Source: Rhodospirillales bacterium
GTDB lineage: Bacteria > Pseudomonadota > Alphaproteobacteria > Micavibrionales > UBA1664
Direction of reading: 5' to 3'
Length of the DNA: 64,000 nt
Assembly: GCA_023898805.1 (NCBI GenBank)
Contig: CP060260.1
Coordinates: 930,001-994,000 of the forward strand
Positions 51,783 through 59,992 of the stretch are shown here, one piece after another (position 1 is the stretch's first letter; each line of letters begins with the position of its first letter). Under the pieces are notes generated by a model. It saw nothing but the letters and a program-made list of their open reading frames with translations. It did not search any database and was not told where the DNA came from. Both the position numbers and the translations under genes were made by a program.

Positions 51783-52835
51783 ATGAACTGGCTGTCCAAT
51801 TTCATTCGTCCGAAAATCCGATCACTGGTCGACAGCCAGAAGGAAGTGCCGGACAATCTCTGGACCAAGTGCCCGGCTTGCGAGGGCATGCTTTTCCAGC
51901 GCGACCTGAAGGAGCGCCTGAACACCTGCAACCATTGCGGCTATCACCTGCGCTGGCCGGTGGAAGAACGTCTGGCCCATTTGTTCGATGGCGGCCGCTA
52001 TGAAAATCTCAAACTGCCGCGCGTCCCCGCCGATCCGCTGAAATTCAAGGACCGCCGCAAATACACCGACCGCCTGAAAGAGGCGCGCGAGGAAACAGGC
52101 CGTCAGGACGCGATGATCGTGGGCGTGGGCCCCGTCGACGGACGCGAGCTGGTCATTGCCGCGTTCGACTTTGAATTCATGGGCGGTTCGATGGGCGCCG
52201 CGGTCGGCGAGGCGATTGTCATGGCCGCCGAGGAAGCGGTGAAACGCAAACTGCCCCTGCTGGTCATTCCCGGCTCCGGCGGCGCGCGCATGCAGGAAGG
52301 CGCCTTCAGCCTGATGCAGATGCCACGCACCATCATCGCGGTCGATATGGTCAAGGAGGCGGGCCTGCCCTATTTCGTGCTGCTGACCGACCCCACCACC
52401 GGCGGCGTGTCGGCGTCCTTCGCGATGGTCGGCGACATCCACATGGCCGAGCCCGGCGCGATGATCGGCTTCGCGGGCAAGCGTGTCATTCAGGAAACCA
52501 TCCGCGAGGCGTTGCCCGAAGGCTTCCAGACCGCGGAATATCTGGTCGACCACGGCATGGTCGATATGGTCGTCCCGCGCGATGCCCAGCGCGCGACCAT
52601 CGCCCGCCTGATCGGCTTCCTGACCCAACCCGTCCTTGGCAACAAACCGCGTCGCGGCAAGGACAAGGATAAGGGCGACGGCAACGGCGCGGCGATCAGC
52701 CTCAAGGCCAAAGCCGCGGAATCGAAGGCCCGCGCTGCGGGAACGGTCGCCAAGCTGCCCCCCGCCAACGACGCGGTCGATAAGGCCACGACAAATACCG
52801 TCCTTCCCCTGCGCAGGAAAGCCGCGCGGGGATAA
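51783..52835 (+). CDS. accD: Acetyl-CoA carboxylase carboxyltransferase beta subunit
   Basis: A 350-residue subunit of the enzyme that makes malonyl-CoA for fatty-acid synthesis. It opens NWLSNFIRPKIRSL, then a four-cysteine zinc ribbon (WTKCPACEGMLF, NTCNHCGYHLRW) followed by the crotonase core (FMGGSMGAAVGEAIV, IPGSGGARMQEG, GGVSASFAM). A C-terminal tail of about 60 residues rich in Lys/Ala (KPRRGKDKDKGDGNGAAI) is an extension. The ATG at 51783 matches the family start; the earlier ATG at 51747 is less likely. folC follows. Confidence 0.96.
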   Translation: MNWLSNFIRPKIRSLVDSQKEVPDNLWTKCPACEGMLFQRDLKERLNTCNHCGYHLRWPVEERLAHLFDGGRYENLKLPRVPADPLKFKDRRKYTDRLKEAREETGRQDAMIVGVGPVDGRELVIAAFDFEFMGGSMGAAVGEAIVMAAEEAVKRKLPLLVIPGSGGARMQEGAFSLMQMPRTIIAVDMVKEAGLPYFVLLTDPTTGGVSASFAMVGDIHMAEPGAMIGFAGKRVIQETIREALPEGFQTAEYLVDHGMVDMVVPRDAQRATIARLIGFLTQPVLGNKPRRGKDKDKGDGNGAAISLKAKAAESKARAAGTVAKLPPANDAVDKATTNTVLPLRRKAARG

Positions 52836-52848
52836 GCGGGCGTAACGA

Positions 52849-54096
52849 ATGGGCGCCGATTCCGCGCATCCCAACCCCCAAGTCGCAAGGCGGCTTGAAC
52901 GCATTTACGGCCTGCACCGCGTCGAAGTCGATTTGCGCCTGACGCATTCGCCTTATACCGCGCTGCTTGAAAAACTCGGCAATCCGCAAGACCGCCTGCC
53001 GCCCGTGGTGCATGTCGCGGGCACCAACGGCAAGGGCAGCGTGCTGGCCTTCCTGCGCGCGATGGCCGAAGCGGATGGAAAACGCGTGCATGTCTATACC
53101 AGCCCGCATCTGATCGCCTTTAACGAACGCATCCGCATTGCCGGACGATTGATCGGCGACGACGCGCTGATAACGCTCTACGACCGCGTCGAGGCCGCGA
53201 ACGCAGGTGCGCCGGTCACTTTTTTTGAATTCACGACCGCGATGGCGCTTCTGGCCTTCGCCGAAACCCCGGCCGATTTCTGCCTGCTTGAAACCGGCAT
53301 GGGCGGGCGGCTGGACTGCACCAACGTAGTGACGAAACCCACGGCCACCGCGATCACCAAGATCAGCTTCGACCACACCGAATTTCTGGGGTGCACGCTG
53401 GAAAAAATCGCAGGTGAAAAGGCGGGCATCATCAAACCCGGCGTGCCCTGCGTGATCGGCGCGCAGATGGACGCGCGCGCGGTGATGCCGGTCTTTGAAC
53501 GCGCGGCGCGCGCCTGCGGCGCGCCGCTGCTGATCGCGCCACCCTACCCCGCCGACTGGCCCGCGCCCAACCTTGCGGGCGCGCACCAGCGCGAAAACGC
53601 CGCCGTGGCGCTGGCGCTCGCCGACATTCTGCACCTGCCCGAAGCCGCGAAGCGTAAAGGGGTCGCAAGCGCCGACTGGCCCGCGCGCATGCAGCGTCTA
53701 TCCGAAAATCCCGAAATCTGGCCAGACATATGGTTCGACGCCGCGCACAACGATTCCGGCGCGTTGGCGTTGGCCGCGCAACTGGCCGAATGGCGCGCGC
53801 AAGGCCTGCGTATTCATTTGATCGCGGGTCTGGGCGCGGGCAAGGACGCGCCCGCATTTTTCGCGGCGCTGGCGGGATGTTACGACCGCCTGACGCTGGT
53901 CGACCTGCGCGCCGGGCAAAAACCGCAAACCGCAAAGGCACTCAAGGCCCGCGCCGGTCTGCCAAATGCCCTGACCGCGCAAACCATACAACAAGCCATT
54001 GAAAAATCAGACAAAGGCGACCGTGTTGTCATCGCGGGCTCGCTTTATCTGTATCAGACCCTTGGAAAAATTAACCAAAAAGAAATAATATTTTAA
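52849..54096 (+). CDS. folC: Folylpolyglutamate/dihydrofolate synthase
   Basis: A 415-residue Mur-ligase-like enzyme that adds glutamates to folates (and in bacteria makes dihydrofolate). The P-loop is VAGTNGKGSVLAFLR, then SPHLIAFNERIRI, LETGMGGRLDCTN and SFDHTEFLGCTLEKIAGEKAG, the omega loop region. The C-terminal domain includes DAAHNDSGALALA. It starts 13 bases after accD, the usual accD-folC pair in alphaproteobacteria. The end runs into AT-rich DNA. Confidence 0.95.
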   Translation: MGADSAHPNPQVARRLERIYGLHRVEVDLRLTHSPYTALLEKLGNPQDRLPPVVHVAGTNGKGSVLAFLRAMAEADGKRVHVYTSPHLIAFNERIRIAGRLIGDDALITLYDRVEAANAGAPVTFFEFTTAMALLAFAETPADFCLLETGMGGRLDCTNVVTKPTATAITKISFDHTEFLGCTLEKIAGEKAGIIKPGVPCVIGAQMDARAVMPVFERAARACGAPLLIAPPYPADWPAPNLAGAHQRENAAVALALADILHLPEAAKRKGVASADWPARMQRLSENPEIWPDIWFDAAHNDSGALALAAQLAEWRAQGLRIHLIAGLGAGKDAPAFFAALAGCYDRLTLVDLRAGQKPQTAKALKARAGLPNALTAQTIQQAIEKSDKGDRVVIAGSLYLYQTLGKINQKEIIF

Positions 54097-54134
54097 TAAA
54101 AAATAAAGACGGCAATGTTTTCTGTCGTTAAACC

Positions 54135-54163
54135 TTGACAGGAAATGGAAAGATTGTTATTTT
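54135..54163 (+). promoter_or_regulatory. Sigma70-like promoter of a small gene
   Basis: TTGACA (54135-54140), 17 bp, TATTTT (54158-54163), 31 bases before the 63-codon gene, in an AT-rich stretch after folC. Confidence 0.55.
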
Positions 54164-54193
54164 CATATTATATAAAAACTGGAGGGTTACCAC

Positions 54194-54385
54194 ATGGTCA
54201 AGTCACCGAGAACGTCTTTTAAAGCGGCAGCGGAACCAATCAATCCGGCCTTTCTGCCGGACAACAGTGCTTTCATTACGCCCGCCGCGCCGAAACCTAC
54301 GGACACGGCCAAATTCCGTGCTGCCGCAGACGACCAGCGCGCCCGCGACTCCAGAAACCCGACATACGGCAACCATAGCCTTTAA
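54194..54385 (+). CDS. Small 63-residue protein of unknown function
   Basis: A short gene with good translation signals (GGAGGGT eight bases before the ATG), a promoter upstream and a perfect terminator 22 bases downstream, so it is probably real. The product is Pro/Ala-rich and polar (FKAAAEPINPAFLPDN; ITPAAPKPTDTAKFRAAADD), with no signal peptide, cysteine or transmembrane helix, and looks partly disordered. I do not recognise it. The region is more AT-rich than its neighbours. Confidence 0.6.
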   Translation: MVKSPRTSFKAAAEPINPAFLPDNSAFITPAAPKPTDTAKFRAAADDQRARDSRNPTYGNHSL

Positions 54386-54407
54386 AATCATACGCCGAAT
54401 GATATTT

Positions 54408-54432
54408 AAGGCCGGGGAAACCCGGCCTTTTT
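54408..54432 (+). terminator. Rho-independent terminator of the small gene
   Basis: Perfect nine-base stem AAGGCCGGG / CCCGGCCTT with a GAAA tetraloop and TTTTT. Confidence 0.9.
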
Positions 54433-54563
54433 GCTATGCACGCCCGATACATTTTCGGCACAGCACCCACGCAACAATATTTCTTGATATTTTTACATAA
54501 ATAATATATCAAGACGTCAACTCAGACGACCGATACGAAACAACGGCCCCGGACCACGATTTT

Positions 54564-55088
54564 ATGACCGATTTTTTGCAAACTCAGCCTGATCTCGGCC
54601 TCTCGCGCCGCAAACGGACTCTGTGCGCGGCGTTTGATCGATGGGCTACGCTGGATCGTGGTTTTGCTTGTGCCCGGCAATACCTTGGCGAACCGCTGGG
54701 CGATCGACGCAAAAAAAACAGCCTGCGATTACTGGATGTCACGAAAAATTACAAACGTCACAGCCGCCCATGGTTTTTGCGCTCATGGTTTGCCGAACGC
54801 GCACGTAAATTTGAATTTACCGCCGCCACGGCCGCGCTGGCCAACGAACAGCACACCCGCCGTGCAAAAGAAAAATTATCCCGCGCACAGGCACATGCCG
54901 CGCATCATGCCTTGCCGTCAGGTCTGGACGAACAAACGCGTCAGATCCTCATCGCCGCTCGCATCAACGACTCCCGCACGCGCCGTGGCAAACAGCCATT
55001 GGACGCCGATCAAGTCGCAGCCCTGATTGCGCAAAAGTCGAAACCAGCGCCTTCTCATCACGTGCCGCATTATAGCTTCGCCCAATAG
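54564..55088 (+). CDS. Unknown basic protein
   Basis: A 174-residue Arg/Lys/Ala-rich protein (WLRSW-type segments such as RPWFLRSWFAERARKFEFTA, then AKEKLSRAQAHAAHHALPSG). No signal peptide, membrane helix or named motif. The Ala/Arg-rich helical middle could bind nucleic acid, but that is only composition. There is a shorter, different-frame ORF over the same DNA (54634-55026); I prefer this frame because it is longer and ends just before the response regulator gene. Confidence in the reading frame is moderate. Confidence 0.5.
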   Translation: MTDFLQTQPDLGLSRRKRTLCAAFDRWATLDRGFACARQYLGEPLGDRRKKNSLRLLDVTKNYKRHSRPWFLRSWFAERARKFEFTAATAALANEQHTRRAKEKLSRAQAHAAHHALPSGLDEQTRQILIAARINDSRTRRGKQPLDADQVAALIAQKSKPAPSHHVPHYSFAQ

Positions 55089-55123
55089 CCGCACAGATAC
55101 AATGTTAAGGTCATTGACCCGGC

Positions 55124-55855
55124 ATGATAAAATCACACCTCTTTTTTGTCCTTGAAAATACTCCGCGCACGGCACGCCTGAGGGATGGGCTGGAAAAATT
55201 CATCATCTACAACTTCACGAACGCAACCCATGCGCTTGAAGCCGCACATGCACGAAAATTCAAAATCGACCTGCTGATCGCCGATGCCGGAACGAATGGA
55301 CTCAACGGCATCGCCCTGATGCACAAATTCCACCAACATGCGGAAATCCCGGTGATCCTGCTTGGCCCGCCTGACGCGGAAATCGAGGAACTCGCCCTGA
55401 AATCCGGGGCCGCCGACTACCAGTCCCGGGAAATCTCTGCACAAATGCTGGCGCAACGGGCATCGACGCTGCTGGCGTCCATCGCGCGAATTACAAGGCA
55501 TCAATACCATCACCCCATCGACAGTACGCCTTCGCAATATCCACCGGCACAGGACGAATACGCGGACGGCGTCCTTGAACTTACGCGCGCGGGAATTTGC
55601 CACTGGCGCGGAAAGCGTGTCCACCTGAACAAACGACAGATAGGCGTCCTCTTTGCGCTTGTATCCCGCCCCGGCGCACTGGTTGACCAGGACACCTTGT
55701 TGCGGATGGCTTACCCGGACAAACATGTCAGCAAAGACTCGATCACCGGTGCGATAAGGCAAATTCGCGCCGCCGTTCGGGCGGTGGACAGGACGGGCAT
55801 CCCGATCACGACCCTTTACGGCGGCGGCTATAAATACGAACCGCCAAAGGCATAA
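55124..55855 (+). CDS. OmpR-family response regulator with partly degenerate receiver
   Basis: A 243-residue regulator. The receiver keeps the phospho-Asp position (LIADAGTNGLNG, Asp54) but has lost the first acidic pair (FFVLENTP) and the conserved Lys (ADYQSRE instead of the usual Lys), so activation may be atypical. Residues about 145-240 are an OmpR/PhoB winged helix: VLELTRAGICHWRGKRVHLN, RQIGVLFALVSRPGALVDQD and SITGAIRQIRAAVRAVD, ending TTLYGGGYKYEPPK. No sensor kinase is next to it in the unit. It follows the basic unknown protein and precedes chvI on the same strand. Confidence 0.88.
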   Translation: MIKSHLFFVLENTPRTARLRDGLEKFIIYNFTNATHALEAAHARKFKIDLLIADAGTNGLNGIALMHKFHQHAEIPVILLGPPDAEIEELALKSGAADYQSREISAQMLAQRASTLLASIARITRHQYHHPIDSTPSQYPPAQDEYADGVLELTRAGICHWRGKRVHLNKRQIGVLFALVSRPGALVDQDTLLRMAYPDKHVSKDSITGAIRQIRAAVRAVDRTGIPITTLYGGGYKYEPPKA

Positions 55856-55937
55856 AAAAACCGCCCCGATTTCGCCGCATAGGGCCTTTTTTCAGTCACA
55901 TAGCCGCACTATAGTTAAGGGGTAAAGTGAGGCAGAC

Positions 55938-56639
55938 ATGACCGCAGCGAAAATCGTACTCGTCGACGACGACAAGAACATCCTGACTTCCGTCACCATG
56001 GCGCTGGAGGCCGAAGGCTTCGACGTCAAGACCTACAACGAAGGCGAATCGGCCCTCAAGGGCCTGCAGGCGCAGCCCGCCGACCTTGCCGTCCTCGACA
56101 TCAAGATGCCGCGCATGGACGGGATGGAGGTGCTGACCAAACTGCGCGAAACCAGCCAGATGCCGGTGATCTTCCTGACCTCCAAGGATGACGAGATCGA
56201 CCAGCTTCTCGGCTTCAAGATGGGCGCCGACGACTATATCACCAAGCCATTTTCCCAACGCCTTTTGATCGAACGCATACGCGCCATCCTGCGCCGCGAG
56301 GCGCTGCGCGCCGCCGGCCCCGAAGCGGGAAACGCCGCCAAGATCATGAAACGCGGCGAGCTGGTGCTGGACGACGAACGCCATTTGTGCACCTGGAAGG
56401 GTCTGGAAGTGCCGTTGACCGTCACCGAATATTTGCTGGTCAAGGCGCTGGCGGCACGCCCCGGCCATGTGAAAAACCGCGACGCGCTGATGGATCAGGC
56501 CTATGGCGAAACCATCTATGTTGACGACCGCACCATCGATTCCCACGTCAAGCGCGTACGCAAGAAATTCAAGTCCATCGACGACGATTTCAACCATATC
56601 GAAACCGTCTATGGCGTCGGCTATCGCTACAAGGAATGA
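55938..56639 (+). CDS. chvI: Response regulator ChvI
   Basis: A 233-residue OmpR-class regulator. The receiver is intact: ALVDDD-type start (KIVLVDDDKNI), phospho-Asp in LAVLDIKMPRMDG, signalling Thr in FLTSKDDE and Lys in DDYITKPFS. The winged helix ends HIETVYGVGYRYKE. In alphaproteobacteria ChvI and the kinase ChvG sense acid or envelope stress and control exopolysaccharide and envelope genes. chvG lies 67 bases downstream on the same strand. Confidence 0.93.
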   Translation: MTAAKIVLVDDDKNILTSVTMALEAEGFDVKTYNEGESALKGLQAQPADLAVLDIKMPRMDGMEVLTKLRETSQMPVIFLTSKDDEIDQLLGFKMGADDYITKPFSQRLLIERIRAILRREALRAAGPEAGNAAKIMKRGELVLDDERHLCTWKGLEVPLTVTEYLLVKALAARPGHVKNRDALMDQAYGETIYVDDRTIDSHVKRVRKKFKSIDDDFNHIETVYGVGYRYKE

Positions 56640-56706
56640 TGCGGTCGCAGGCGTTGCGACAAACAGGGGCTTGGCCGCGCCCCGTGCATGCGCGTAAAGT
56701 CGGCGC

Positions 56707-58425
56707 ATGAAGCCCCGCGCCGAAATCGTCCTGCGCAAACTGCGCCGCATCGCCTTGATGCCCTACCGCCATCGCTGGATCAGCGGCCTCTCCTTGCGCA
56801 TCTTCGCGGTCAACGGCATGGCGCTGGTGGTACTCGCCTTCGGACTTCTATACGTTTCCCGCTACCAGCAGGAACTGATCGAGGGCGAACTCGACGGCCT
56901 TGAACGTCAGGCCCAGATTTACGCCGGCGCGATCGCCGAAGCCGCCCGCTATTCGTCCCTGATCACCGCGCCCCAGCCGGACATGGGCGTGATGGTGCGC
57001 GATTCCCTAAGCCGCGAACGCACCCGCAACATGGTTCGTCGTCTGGGCGAAACCACGCCCAACCGTATCCGCGTCTTCAACGATCAGGGACGGATGATCG
57101 GCGATTCCGACATTCTGGGCGGCGCGGGCGGCGTGATCCGGATGCAGAAACTGCCGCCTATGAAGGCGGGCGGGCGCCTTGAAGCGTATGAACGCAACCT
57201 CGTCAACATGTTCATCGATCTGCTGCCCTCCGGCTTGCGGCTCAAACCATACCCCGCCGCCGTATTCGGCCCGATGCGCCGGCGCGGCGATCCGTTCCCC
57301 GACGTGCGCGAGGCGCTGGACGGCCGCCCCTCCTCGACCGCATGGACCACCAACCGCCCCGGACACGATATCATCTTGTCCACCGCGGTACCGGTGCAAC
57401 ATCTCAAACAGGTGCTGGGCGTCGTTTATGTGACGCGCGACGGCACCACCATCGCGGAATCGATCCGCCAGATGAAACTCGACATCATCAAACTGTTCGG
57501 CATCGCGCTGGCCATCACCTTTTTCCTGTCCTTCTATCTCGCCGCCGGCATCACCCGTCCGCTCAAACGTCTGGCTCGCGCGGCCGACGCGGTGCGCCGC
57601 GGCAACCGACAGGCGGAAATTCCGGACCTGACCGCGCGCGACGACGAAATCGGCGATCTTTCGCAGGCTTTGCGCGACATGACCGCCGCATTGGCTTCGC
57701 GCCTTGATACCATCGAACGCTTCGCCGCCGACGTTTCGCACGAGCTTAAAAACCCTCTGACATCCCTGCGCTCGGCGATAGAAACGGTGCAGCTCGTGCG
57801 CGAAAAAGCGGACCGCGACAAGCTGATGGGCGTGATCATGCACGACATCCAGCGCCTCGACCGCCTGATCTCCGACATTTCCAGCGCCTCGCGCCTGGAC
57901 GCCGAACTGGGGCGCGAGGATCTGGGCCTCGTCGATCTGCGCCCGCTGCTTACCCATCTGGCGGAAACCTACATCACGCCGATCAGGCGCCTGTCGCCGG
58001 ATGACGGGCCCACCCCGGTCGTCATCGACCTGCCCGCGAAGGACGAGGTCATGATCGTCAGCGGCATCGAGGGCCGACTGGGTCAGGTCTTCCGCAACCT
58101 GATCGACAACGCGCTGTCCTTCTCGCCCTCCGGCGCGACGGTCACCATTCGCGTTGCGCGCGACGCCGCCGCGCGCCAGTGGAAGGTGATGGTGGAGGAT
58201 CAAGGGCCGGGCATCCCCGAAGGCAAGCTGGGCGCGATTTTCGACCGCTTCTATTCCGAACGGCCGGAAGGCGAGGCGTTCGGCCGCCATTCCGGTCTGG
58301 GTCTGTCGATCGCCAAACAGATCGTGGACGCGCATCGCGGCCGGATTTATGCTGAAAACATTCTCGACGAAAACGGCAACCGCAAAGGCGCGCGTTTTAC
58401 CGTCGCCCTGAACGCACTAGCCTGA
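56707..58425 (+). CDS. chvG: Sensor histidine kinase ChvG
   Basis: A 572-residue membrane kinase. Two transmembrane helices (about residues 30-52 and about 258-280) bracket a periplasmic sensor of about 200 residues; a HAMP domain (RPLKRLARAADAVRRGNRQA) follows. Phospho-His is in FAADVSHELKNPLTSLRSAI, and the ATPase has RNLIDNALSFSPSGA, DQGPGIPEGKLGAIFDRFY and SGLGLSIAKQIVDAHRG. This architecture and the chvI neighbour identify ChvG. The 3' end is followed directly by rapZ, with none of the PTS-like genes (hprK) I can find in between. Confidence 0.93.
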   Translation: MKPRAEIVLRKLRRIALMPYRHRWISGLSLRIFAVNGMALVVLAFGLLYVSRYQQELIEGELDGLERQAQIYAGAIAEAARYSSLITAPQPDMGVMVRDSLSRERTRNMVRRLGETTPNRIRVFNDQGRMIGDSDILGGAGGVIRMQKLPPMKAGGRLEAYERNLVNMFIDLLPSGLRLKPYPAAVFGPMRRRGDPFPDVREALDGRPSSTAWTTNRPGHDIILSTAVPVQHLKQVLGVVYVTRDGTTIAESIRQMKLDIIKLFGIALAITFFLSFYLAAGITRPLKRLARAADAVRRGNRQAEIPDLTARDDEIGDLSQALRDMTAALASRLDTIERFAADVSHELKNPLTSLRSAIETVQLVREKADRDKLMGVIMHDIQRLDRLISDISSASRLDAELGREDLGLVDLRPLLTHLAETYITPIRRLSPDDGPTPVVIDLPAKDEVMIVSGIEGRLGQVFRNLIDNALSFSPSGATVTIRVARDAAARQWKVMVEDQGPGIPEGKLGAIFDRFYSERPEGEAFGRHSGLGLSIAKQIVDAHRGRIYAENILDENGNRKGARFTVALNALA

Positions 58426-58453
58426 ACGCGCTAGCCTGAACACGTAAAAAGCA

Positions 58454-59368
58454 ATGGCGAAGAAAAAAACCAGGCCCAGAAAAATCTATCTTGTCACCGG
58501 ACTTTCCGGCGCGGGCATGTCCACCGCCCTCAAGATTTTCGAGGACATGGGCTACGAAGTCTTCGACAATTTCCCGCTTGCCTTCATCCCCCCGCTTCTG
58601 GCCGACCGCGACCACGCCGACGCAGGCATTGTCTTCGGCCTCGATACGCGCTCGCGCGGGTTTTCGCCCGAAGCCGTGCTCAAACACCTCGCCGCCCTGC
58701 GTGCGCAAACCGACACCGATCCCGCGCTGATCTTTCTTTCCGCGGCAAACGCCGTGCTGCAAAAACGCTTTTCGGAAACGCGGCGTGGCCACCCGTTGGC
58801 CAAGGACCGCCCGGTGCTCGACGGTATAAGGCAGGAACGCACATGGCTCAGGCCACTGATGGACGCCGCCGACCTTCAGATCGACACCTCGGGCCTTTCG
58901 ATTCACGATCTGCGCCGCGCGCTTGAGGCGTCGGCAGACCCGGACCATGCCCGGCGGCGTCTGGCCGTGACCGTGATTTCCTTCGGTTTTAAAAACGGCG
59001 TGCCGCGCGAATCCGACATGGTGCTCGATGTCCGCTTCCTGCAAAACCCGCATTGGATACCTGCGCTGCAACCCAAGACCGGCCTTGATAAAAAGGTTCG
59101 CGCCTATGTAACGGGCGACGACGCCTACGCGCCTTTCATGCGCCACGCGGGCGCGATGCTCGATTTGCTGCTGCCGCGCTACGCCGAGGAGGGGAAATTC
59201 TACTTCACCCTCGCCGTCGGCTGCACCGGCGGCCGCCACCGTTCGGTCTGTGTCGCAAGCGAACTGGCGCGGCATATCGCCGATTGCGGCTATGCGGTCG
59301 TCACCCGCCACCGCGACATGCACGAGGCGGACAGGCCAATGCCTCCGGAAAAATCGAAAAAATCCTAA
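58454..59368 (+). CDS. rapZ: RNase adapter RapZ-like P-loop protein
   Basis: A 304-residue RapZ/YvcJ-family protein: nucleotide-binding N-domain plus a C-domain with VISFGFKNGVPRESDMVLDV, RFLQNPHWIPALQPKTGLD and IAVGCTGGRHRSV-type phosphate pocket (here LAVGCTGGRHRSVCV). In Enterobacteria RapZ guides RNase E to GlmZ; the alphaproteobacterial role is less known. The P-loop is GLSGAGMST: the Walker A Lys is Met22, which would weaken ATP/GTP binding. It follows chvG by 28 bases, overlaps the convergent gene by four bases, and probably shares the chvIG transcript. Confidence 0.9.
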   Translation: MAKKKTRPRKIYLVTGLSGAGMSTALKIFEDMGYEVFDNFPLAFIPPLLADRDHADAGIVFGLDTRSRGFSPEAVLKHLAALRAQTDTDPALIFLSAANAVLQKRFSETRRGHPLAKDRPVLDGIRQERTWLRPLMDAADLQIDTSGLSIHDLRRALEASADPDHARRRLAVTVISFGFKNGVPRESDMVLDVRFLQNPHWIPALQPKTGLDKKVRAYVTGDDAYAPFMRHAGAMLDLLLPRYAEEGKFYFTLAVGCTGGRHRSVCVASELARHIADCGYAVVTRHRDMHEADRPMPPEKSKKS

Positions 59369-59886
59369 AAATTGGGCCTTGGAACAGGCTGGGAACACGA
59401 TTCACCATCCCCGTCGAAACGCGGGGCCACGCGTCGTTCCTCCTGCGAACCGGATTCCATCACCAAAGCCCATCCCTCTCGATTGTCATGAAACCGCCGG
59501 GTGAATCTATCGGAGTAATCGGGGGTCAGGGTCAAAAGCGCCCCGGCCTCCCCGTTGCCAAGGCTGACACCCGTTTCGGCATCGTGGCCGGCATGAAAAC
59601 TGAACCGGACCGCGCGGATGATCGCGCCGTTCTCAGGCAATCTTTGGAAATGCATGACTCTGGGCTCGCCGCCACGCCACACGCCGCGCCAGGTCGGATT
59701 TTTCCCATTCAGAAAATCCGCGATATTGGCCGCAAGCCTGCCCGTATCGACCGGCATGTCCTTTTCTAGGCTCAAAAAACCGACCGGGTAACGTTCGCCC
59801 GCGCGCATGTCTTCGATATGGACCATCACGGCGCTGCCGCCGCCGCTGGCGATGTTGAACGGGTTGGGGGCGATTTGATATGGCAT
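59365..59886 (-). CDS. Unknown protein
   Basis: A 173-residue soluble protein with no signal peptide, cysteine pair or motif I recognise. The sequence alternates polar beta-like stretches (MVHIEDMRAGERYPVGFLSL; RVMHFQRLPENGAIIRAVRF) and ends in an Arg/Pro-rich tail, suggesting a small beta-rich fold. Start at 59886 (ATG CCA TAT). It is convergent with rapZ and divergent from ahcY. Coding looks likely from frame length and codon use, but function is open. Confidence 0.6.
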   Translation of the reverse strand: MPYQIAPNPFNIASGGGSAVMVHIEDMRAGERYPVGFLSLEKDMPVDTGRLAANIADFLNGKNPTWRGVWRGGEPRVMHFQRLPENGAIIRAVRFSFHAGHDAETGVSLGNGEAGALLTLTPDYSDRFTRRFHDNREGWALVMESGSQEERRVAPRFDGDGESCSQPVPRPNF

Positions 59887-59952
59887 GCGAATAGCTTATC
59901 GTTTGCGTTCGATCTAATTTCAATTTATTTCTACCAGCAAAAGATTAAACAC

Positions 59953-59969
59953 CCCTGAACGTTTCAGGG
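59953..59969 (+). promoter_or_regulatory. Short hairpin in the ahcY leader
   Basis: CCCTGAA-CGT-TTCAGGG (seven pairs, 3-nt loop), about 25 bases before ahcY and just before its TAGGAG site. It has no T-run, so not a terminator. Not enough structure for an S-adenosylhomocysteine riboswitch. Confidence 0.4.
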
Positions 59970-59992
59970 CATTTTAGGAGACTGGAACCATC

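Noticed and set aside
54634..55026. 130-codon alternative plus frame inside the unknown basic gene
   Set aside because: Shorter than the 174-codon frame and lacks a ribosome site; kept only as an alternative.
55858..55900. Terminator after the orphan response regulator
   Set aside because: The A-rich and T-rich arms pair poorly around a long loop; not convincing.
57007..58335. 442-codon minus frame over chvG
   Set aside because: Shadow of a kinase gene with all motifs on the plus strand.
59887..59992. S-adenosylhomocysteine riboswitch before ahcY
   Set aside because: Only one short 7-bp hairpin is present; the region is too small and lacks the conserved core needed.
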